Origin: Zarea fungicola
Lineage: Eukaryota > Ascomycota > Sordariomycetes > Hypocreales > Cordycipitaceae
Length of the DNA stretch: 64,000 nt
Direction of reading: 5' to 3'
Assembly: GCA_900169235.1 (NCBI GenBank)
Contig: FWCC01000269.1
Span: 124,001 to 188,000, forward strand
The notes under the pieces are model-generated. The model made no database searches. It worked only from the letters and a program-made list of their open reading frames with translations, and was not told the DNA's origin. Made by a program: the position numbers and the translations under genes. Below are positions 58,907-64,000 of the stretch, one piece after another (position 1 is the stretch's first letter; each line of letters opens with the position of its first letter).

Positions 58907-59428
58907 ATGCAGTTCAAGTTCCTCGCCCTCGCCGCCTCCCTGGCCAGCGTCGCCTTTGCCGCCCCTGCTCCCCCGGCGACCATCAAGTCCTCCCTGGAGA
59001 CCATTGGCACCGCCACCGTCAAGCTCAACGCGACCGTGGCCGGCTACTCGGGCGACCTCCTGGGCCTCATCCCCATCACCACCGACTCCATCGCGCTCCT
59101 CATCAACATCAAGTCGGGCACAAAGGTGGCCAACAACTCGCCCCAGCTCGACTTTGACACGGCCCTCGACATTGCGGGCGCCACGGGCACGCTGGCCAAC
59201 GACGTCACCGACATCATCGCCACGCTCATCCGCACCAAGCCAAAGTTTGACAAGCTGCTGATTGTAACGCCCATCATCAAGGAGACGATTGTCACGCAGC
59301 GCGCGGCCACGGCGGAGCTGAGCAAGGCCATTCTCGCCAAGATTCCCGCCGAGCTGGCTGCCATTGCGGCGATTTTGATTCAGCAGATTGATGATACGTT
59401 TGCCCAGGGTGTTGCCGCTTACTCGTAA
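58907..59428 (+). CDS. hydrophobic surface-binding protein A (HsbA)-like secreted protein
   Basis: Intronless frame of 173 residues. The signal peptide is MQFKFLALAASLASVAFAAP, and the mature chain is helical, free of Cys, and rich in Ala, Ile, Leu and Thr with regular heptad-like spacing (TIGTATVKLNATVAGYSGDL, LANDVTDIIATLI, ELAAIAAILIQQID). This is the pattern of the HsbA/galactomannoprotein family, which adsorbs to hydrophobic surfaces such as polyester or insect cuticle and can recruit lytic enzymes. One N-glycosylation sequon (LNAT) is visible. The gene is GC-rich in an AT-rich neighbourhood. Confidence 0.88.
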   Translation: MQFKFLALAASLASVAFAAPAPPATIKSSLETIGTATVKLNATVAGYSGDLLGLIPITTDSIALLINIKSGTKVANNSPQLDFDTALDIAGATGTLANDVTDIIATLIRTKPKFDKLLIVTPIIKETIVTQRAATAELSKAILAKIPAELAAIAAILIQQIDDTFAQGVAAYS

Positions 59429-60233
59429 AGGATTTTTTTTCTCAAGGGGTGGGGGTGGGGGGGTGATGAATGATTTGGCAAGTTTGTTTCGGTGATTCGT
59501 CATGTTTGTTTATATGAATGAATGAGATGGGTTCCAAGAAAGCGATTGTTTTCACTGTAGTGGGTGGGGTTGGTCCGAGTATATGAAGGAGTATCAAGTA
59601 CATATTCAAAAGATATTTACGATTTCAATATACCTATAATTGCGAGGCTGTAGATGCTTTCGTCTGTGCATCTCATCCCTCTACCAATGGCATTTAGAGT
59701 ATATTTCAAAGGCGAGATGTACATACATTGGTCGCGATACGTGCAAGTTATTACACCCACATATAATTTGAATAGTTGTACCCATGGAAATACATACTTG
59801 TACTAAGAACAATATATTCAATTTCTATAATTATTCTTATAAAAAGCTTTTTGGTTAAAATAATATTTACAATTTATTAAGTATTTTTAACTAGCTGTCC
59901 GCAGAGGCTGTGCGCTTCTCGACGCATCTAAACATTCTGCAGCACAGCGTAGAGTGAGAGTAAAGAGCCGCACGTTGAACCAGTATTGACTGCATCAAAT
60001 TTATTGCACTCACCCATGCTTTATACATCTTGTCTGGAAAATAAATACTGAATATGGTGCATCTTGTTTCAACAGGCGCCAGAGTTCTACATATACTGTG
60101 TTTACTGCAGCTGTATCCTTGCTTCTGACTGTAATTGAGATCATCCAATGGAAACCTTTCACATTTTCATTTCATATTTACTTTTCACATTTACTTTTTA
60201 TTTCCATGTCACTTTCTCCATAACATCCATCTT
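59429..60233. other. convergent intergenic, strongly AT-rich
   Basis: 3' UTR side of two convergent genes; 59580-59890 is very AT-rich. No coding frame. Confidence 0.5.
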
Positions 60234-61500
60234 CTAATCCATCTGGTCCACCGTCGGCGTAGCCTGGCCGCTCGTCTGCACACCACCCGAGGCCAGCTTG
60301 AGATGCTCCGCCTTGACATCAAACCGCCACCCAAACTTGTCCTCCACCTGGCCCAGCTGGATGCCCTTTAGCTGCTTCAGCACCTTCAAGCACACGGGGC
60401 CCGCATCCTCCTGCGAATCAGGAATGTACATGACCGTCTCCGACTCGGCATCCCTCGTCACATTCTCCGCCTGAGGGAGGCCGCCCAGGTCGGCGCGGCG
60501 CGTAATCGACCGGATGGGCACCAGCGCCGCCGCCGTGCCCGCGGCCATGACCTCGGTGAACCGGGGCAGCTCGCTGTACTTGACGGACCTCTTCTCCACC
60601 TTCCACCCCCAGCTGCGGCCAATCTCCTGCACGCTCGCGCTCGTCACGCTGTCAATCACGCAGTTGGAGTCCGGCACGACGAGGGTAACATCGTCCTCGC
60701 CCTTTGCAATCACGCCAATGAAGCCGCTCGTGCTAAACTCGTCAATCTCCTCGTGGCGCGCGCTGTCCAGGTGCAGTGTAATTCCATAGCCCTCGGCGCG
60801 CGCCTTGTCACTCCAGCGGAGAACAGGCGCGTAATTACCACCAATCTTTGCATTGCCCGTACCCTTGGGCGCCGTGCGGTCAAAATCATCCAGAATCAGC
60901 GCCTTTACCGGGTGGGTGCCGTGGTACACGCCCGTGGGAATCACAAAGACGGCAAAGGTGTACTCCTCGGGCGGGTTCAGACCCAGCTGGGCGCTGGAGC
61001 CGTAGAGCTGGGGCCGGATGTACATGGCGGCGCCCGTCTCGTGCGGGGGCACGAAGCCGGCGTTGAGGGCGACGGCGGCGCGGCAGGCGTCGATGAAGAG
61101 CTGCTCGGGGACGTGGGGCATCGAGGCGACGTCGGCCGAGTGCTGGAGGCGGACGGCGTTGCGGTCCGGGCGAAAGATGGCGATTCCTGCCTCGCCAGGC
61201 ATGCGGAAGGCCTTGAGCCCTTCGTAGGCCTGCTGGCCGTAGTTGAGGGCGGGGGCCATGCCGTGGATGCGCATGAAGGGGTCGGTGACGAACTTGAGGG
61301 GCGTCCACTGGCCGGTGGCCTTTGTGTAGGTCGATTCGATGTGTCCATTGACTGTTTTTGGTGGTCAGCAAACGGATGACTCGATCAAGCAAGCAACGAG
61401 GGAGGGGGAGGGGCGGATGATTTTTCGTACCTTCACGAACTTTGAAACCGACATTGGACCAGTCAATGGTATTGACCGCAGGAGGAGGGAAAGCTGCCAT
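60234..61500 (-). CDS. branched-chain amino acid aminotransferase (class IV, PLP)
   Basis: Exons 61500-61431 and 61351-60234 with a 79-bp intron give 395 residues. The enzyme interconverts leucine, isoleucine and valine with their 2-oxo acids. Visible motifs are YGQQAYEGLKAF, YIRPQLYGSSAQLGL and KGTGNAKIGGNYAP with the PLP lysine Lys192. EIDEFSTSGFIGVI stands where EExxxxN is usual, and RFTEVMAAGTAAALVPI near the C-terminus is typical. The expected E-x-x-x-x-N is altered to DEFSTSG, a deviation seen in some fungal paralogs that may affect substrate choice. There is no mitochondrial presequence before MAAFPPPAVNTIDWSN, so a cytosolic location is inferred. The gene is GC-rich. Confidence 0.92.
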
Positions 61501-62028
61501 GTTGTAAAAAGGGATCCCTGGATCTGGATAATGTATGGTAGAAAGGTGTCGATGCTAAAGTAAAGAAGAAACGGGTGAGCTTGGAGGGGCACCACTTCGC
61601 GGGGCAGTCTTAGCCGATGGTTAGTTGTTGGTTGGGGGCTCTTGAGCATCCCATTAGGTGCTTATGGCCCCGCCATCGGAGCCCGATGAGACGGGAATCG
61701 AATCGACACTGAAGCACAAATTAGACTTACAAGATAAAGTGGCGCTGGTAAGCACGCAGCGACAATGTCCAAGACACACACAAAAAAACAAAAAAAAAGT
61801 TGATGGGGAGTAAAACACGTTTCAAGATGCCATAAATAAAGCTCATAGTGTCCGGTAAAGACCGACTGGCACCGAGTACACCGCAGGAAACCTTCCGATG
61901 TCGCTTTTCGGGCCTAGCTTGACTGGCTGGCTGTTACGGCTGTGACTGGCTGCTCCGTAGACTTGCCACACCTGTTTCCGGCTTGTGCTGTGGTGTGGTG
62001 GTGCTGCTTATAGCGCAATTGACCCCTT

Positions 62029-62055
62029 CTCATTGGCCTCATTGGCCTCATTGGC
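62029..62055. repeat. (CTCATTGGC)3 tandem repeat
   Basis: Three 9-bp units containing the ATTGG core of CCAAT boxes, about 530 bp upstream of the aminotransferase ATG. They could bind the CCAAT-binding complex; position and copy number are seen, function is inferred. Confidence 0.6.
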
Positions 62056-62241
62056 TACCCATTAGTTTTGAGCTGTCCGTACTCCTCACTTGGAAGCTGA
62101 ATTGACAAAATAAATTGAACAAGAAAAAAAAAGAGAAAATTCTGTAAACAAGGTACTGTCACGTCACATTCTTAACCATATAAAGAAATCTAATGTATTT
62201 CTTAAAAGCCCTCGCGGGTCTCATGTGTGCATGTATTGCCA

Positions 62242-62277
62242 TGTCTGCGTGTCTGTGTCTGTGTCTGTGTCTGCGTG
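62242..62277. repeat. TGTGTC microsatellite
   Basis: About six hexamer-like units of TGTGTC/TGCGTG in the spacer downstream of the trehalose-related gene. Confidence 0.8.
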
Positions 62278-62593
62278 CTCTACTGTTTTCATCTCATCAG
62301 AAAAGAAAAGACCGTGGTTTGTCACACTAAACTAATTCGTCGCGCGTGCTCTGCTAATAATCGGAATCCCGCTAAAACGCCGTATAAAGTAAAAGCTGGG
62401 ATATTGGCGAAGCAGAATAAGACTCGCCTCTAAAACAAAAAAACGACAAAGAAAAAGAGAATATGTATTTCGCCCAAAGAAGAAAAGGAGAGAGAGAGTG
62501 TGTGTGTATGTCAAGTCAAAAGAGTAAAACAAAACTTCAAAAGCCACGCTTTCATTTTCCCCATCATTCCGCCAACCTCATTCATTCAAAACT

Positions 62594-64000
62594 TTACGCC
62601 CCCGTCTGCCCAAACCCGATGCCAGCAAGACGCTGAAGGAACGTAAGAACGCCTGAAAAAAAAAGTTAGCAAATTCGAAGACGGGAATAGCAGCCAGAAA
62701 CATCAAAACTCACCACTGACACCTTGGGTCAACGTGGCACTGGCTTCCGTGCTACGGCTGCCCAGGCTAACCGTCACCACCTCGCCCACCGTCCCAACGT
62801 CACCCAGCAGGTTCGCCCACTTGAACACCTTTTCGTCCTCGCGCCCGTCGCCAATCACCATCATAAAGTCCACGCTCTCCTTGTGCTGCCCGTCCGGCGC
62901 CAGGTGCCGCTTCAGCCTGTCAAACACCTGCTGCGCTGCCGTGCTCTTGGTCCAGTCCGCCGGCTCCACGATGATGCAGTGCTCCATCAGCACCGCGTGC
63001 ACCCGCTGCGACTCGCACGCGTCGTTGACGTGGCTCGTGCAGTCCGCCGCCAGCCGCGACGCCGACTCAAAGTCCTCGGCGTTGCCAAAGTGGAAAATCA
63101 GACTGCACCGCCGCTCCTCCAGCTCCGACCCCGGCGTCCGCTCCAGGTAGTACGTGAGAATGTTCTTGACCGAGCGCTTCCAGTTCTTAATCTGAGACGT
63201 GTCGGCCATTTCCTCCCACTCCACCTCCCCGTGGTCCCGCAGAAAGCACCCATTCTCCGCAATCAGTCCCAGGTTCGGCACCCGCTGGAACACCCGGTCC
63301 AGCTCCTCCGGCAGCCGTCCCGACATGACGTACACGCTGTTGCGCTCATCCAGCAGCAGCTCGTTGAGCACATCCAGCGTTCTCTGCGGGCTCACGGGAA
63401 TGATTTGGTTGACCGGGCCCCAGTTTACCAGCGTGCCCTCATAGTCCAGGATGAACAGCCGGCGTTTGGAGAGCCTGTACTTGTCCATGACCACGGGCAC
63501 AGAAAGCCGAGGCACCGACGTCTGGTCGCGCTTGTGCTGGGTCTCATAGGCCCGGTCGAGACGAGACAAAAACTCTGTGGACCAGTGCGCCCCAGTGTGC
63601 AGCGAGACGGCCTTGTACAGATTCTCCCACCGCGTCTTCTTTTCGTCGTCGGACATTTCCAGGGCCTGCTTGATGGCATCCGCGCACTGGCGATAGTCCC
63701 ACGGGTTGACGCGAAGCTCGTTGCCGTTGAAGAGCGACGACGTGCCAGTAAACTCGGACAGAATCAACGACCCATACTTTTTCTCTGGGTAGATTTTACC
63801 GTCCTGGCAAAAGAGATACTCGTGTGACGTCAGGTTCATGCCCTCACGCTGGCTGGTAATCATGAGAGCATCGGCAATGCTGAGCAGCGCCAGGTACTGG
63901 GCATAGTCAATGTCCTGCTTCAGGTAGACGACGGGCTGGTACGCGAGGTTCGCCCACGAGGAATTGACGCGGGTGACAATATCAGACACGGTCGCATCCA
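62594..64000 (-). CDS. TPS3/TSL1-like: trehalose-6-phosphate synthase complex regulatory-type subunit, 3' part
   Basis: The visible exon runs from the right edge to 62714 and joins, over a 61-bp intron, a last exon 62652-62594 ending FLQRLAGIGFGQTGA. The upstream end is outside the window. The first part is the C-terminal half of a GT20 glucosyltransferase domain (QPVVYLKQDIDYAQYLALL, ADALMITSQREGMNLTSHEY). The second part is a HAD phosphatase-like domain (RLFILDYEGTLVNWG, VYVMSGRLPEELDRVF, MMVIGDGREDEKVF). The phosphatase motif DxDGT reads DYEGT, so the acid/base Asp is Glu. Together with the divergent synthase half this points to a regulatory subunit rather than the catalytic phosphatase. 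Trehalose is a stress protectant and spore reserve. Confidence 0.85.

Larger units (their letters stand above)
61501..62593. other. intergenic with short tandem repeats
   Basis: Spacer holding the aminotransferase promoter and the 3' UTR of the trehalose gene. It contains (CTCATTGGC)3 at 62029-62055, a TGTGTC run at 62242-62277 and GA/GT dinucleotide runs near 62490-62510. No coding frame. Confidence 0.5.

Noticed and set aside
62724..63827. + strand frame of 367 codons
   Set aside because: It is antisense to the trehalose-complex gene, with Arg/His/Pro-rich low-quality composition.
1..64000. CRISPR arrays, rRNA, transposase or reverse transcriptase genes
   Set aside because: None were seen. 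No regularly spaced repeat-spacer pattern or mobile-element motif was found on either strand.

Overview
The window reads as nuclear DNA of a filamentous ascomycete. Most genes are split by 46-130 bp introns with GT..AG ends and CTAAC/CTAAT-like branch sites. Families include HET, a lipase-NACHT NLR, a class II hydrophobin, HsbA, a WC..QPCW-type pheromone precursor and a sedolisin. Together they point to Sordariomycetes, most likely Hypocreales; the species cannot be read from the sequence. All gene models below were spliced by eye from reading frame, splice sites and family conservation.

Layout. (1) 1-10 kb is accessory in character: the 5' end of a secreted protein, a small Cys-rich secreted protein with a Kex2-like site, a glutathione-independent-FDH-like dehydrogenase without the usual structural-zinc cysteines, a cytosolic Xaa-Pro aminopeptidase P and an F-box-like orphan, separated by AT-rich spacers. 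(2) 10.6-18.7 kb holds, all on the + strand, an MFS monocarboxylate-type transporter, a divergent kinase-like protein and a 1431-residue NLR (membrane anchor, lipase-like alpha/beta hydrolase, NACHT, about 13 HEAT-like repeats). (3) 19-28.9 kb is housekeeping: a PEBP protein, a PI-specific phospholipase C, a nine-exon GMP synthase, a DUF7730-like protein and NMN adenylyltransferase. (4) 31.7-41.8 kb holds a mating-pheromone precursor with unusually degenerate repeats, porphobilinogen deaminase, a HET-domain protein, a GPI-anchored serine-rich wall protein and a WW-domain protein. (5) 42.6-59.4 kb is gene-poor: tRNA-Gln(CTG), a sedolisin, a six-cysteine hydrophobin-like protein, two paralogous Cys-rich MCEF proteins, an HsbA-like protein, and two spacers of about 6 kb and 3 kb. 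(6) 60.2-64 kb has a branched-chain aminotransferase and the 3' part of a trehalose-synthase regulatory-type subunit that runs off the right edge.

How the genes work together. There is no obvious biosynthetic operon or cluster. Several genes concern self/non-self recognition and surface or extracellular interaction (NLR, HET, pheromone precursor, hydrophobin-like, HsbA-like, GPI protein, small secreted Cys-rich protein, sedolisin). They are interspersed with conserved metabolic genes for purine, NAD, heme, branched-chain amino acid and trehalose metabolism. The most unusual items are the hydrophobin that lost one Cys from each of its two CC pairs, the degenerate pheromone precursor, the MCEF paralog pair and the hydrolase-NACHT-HEAT receptor.
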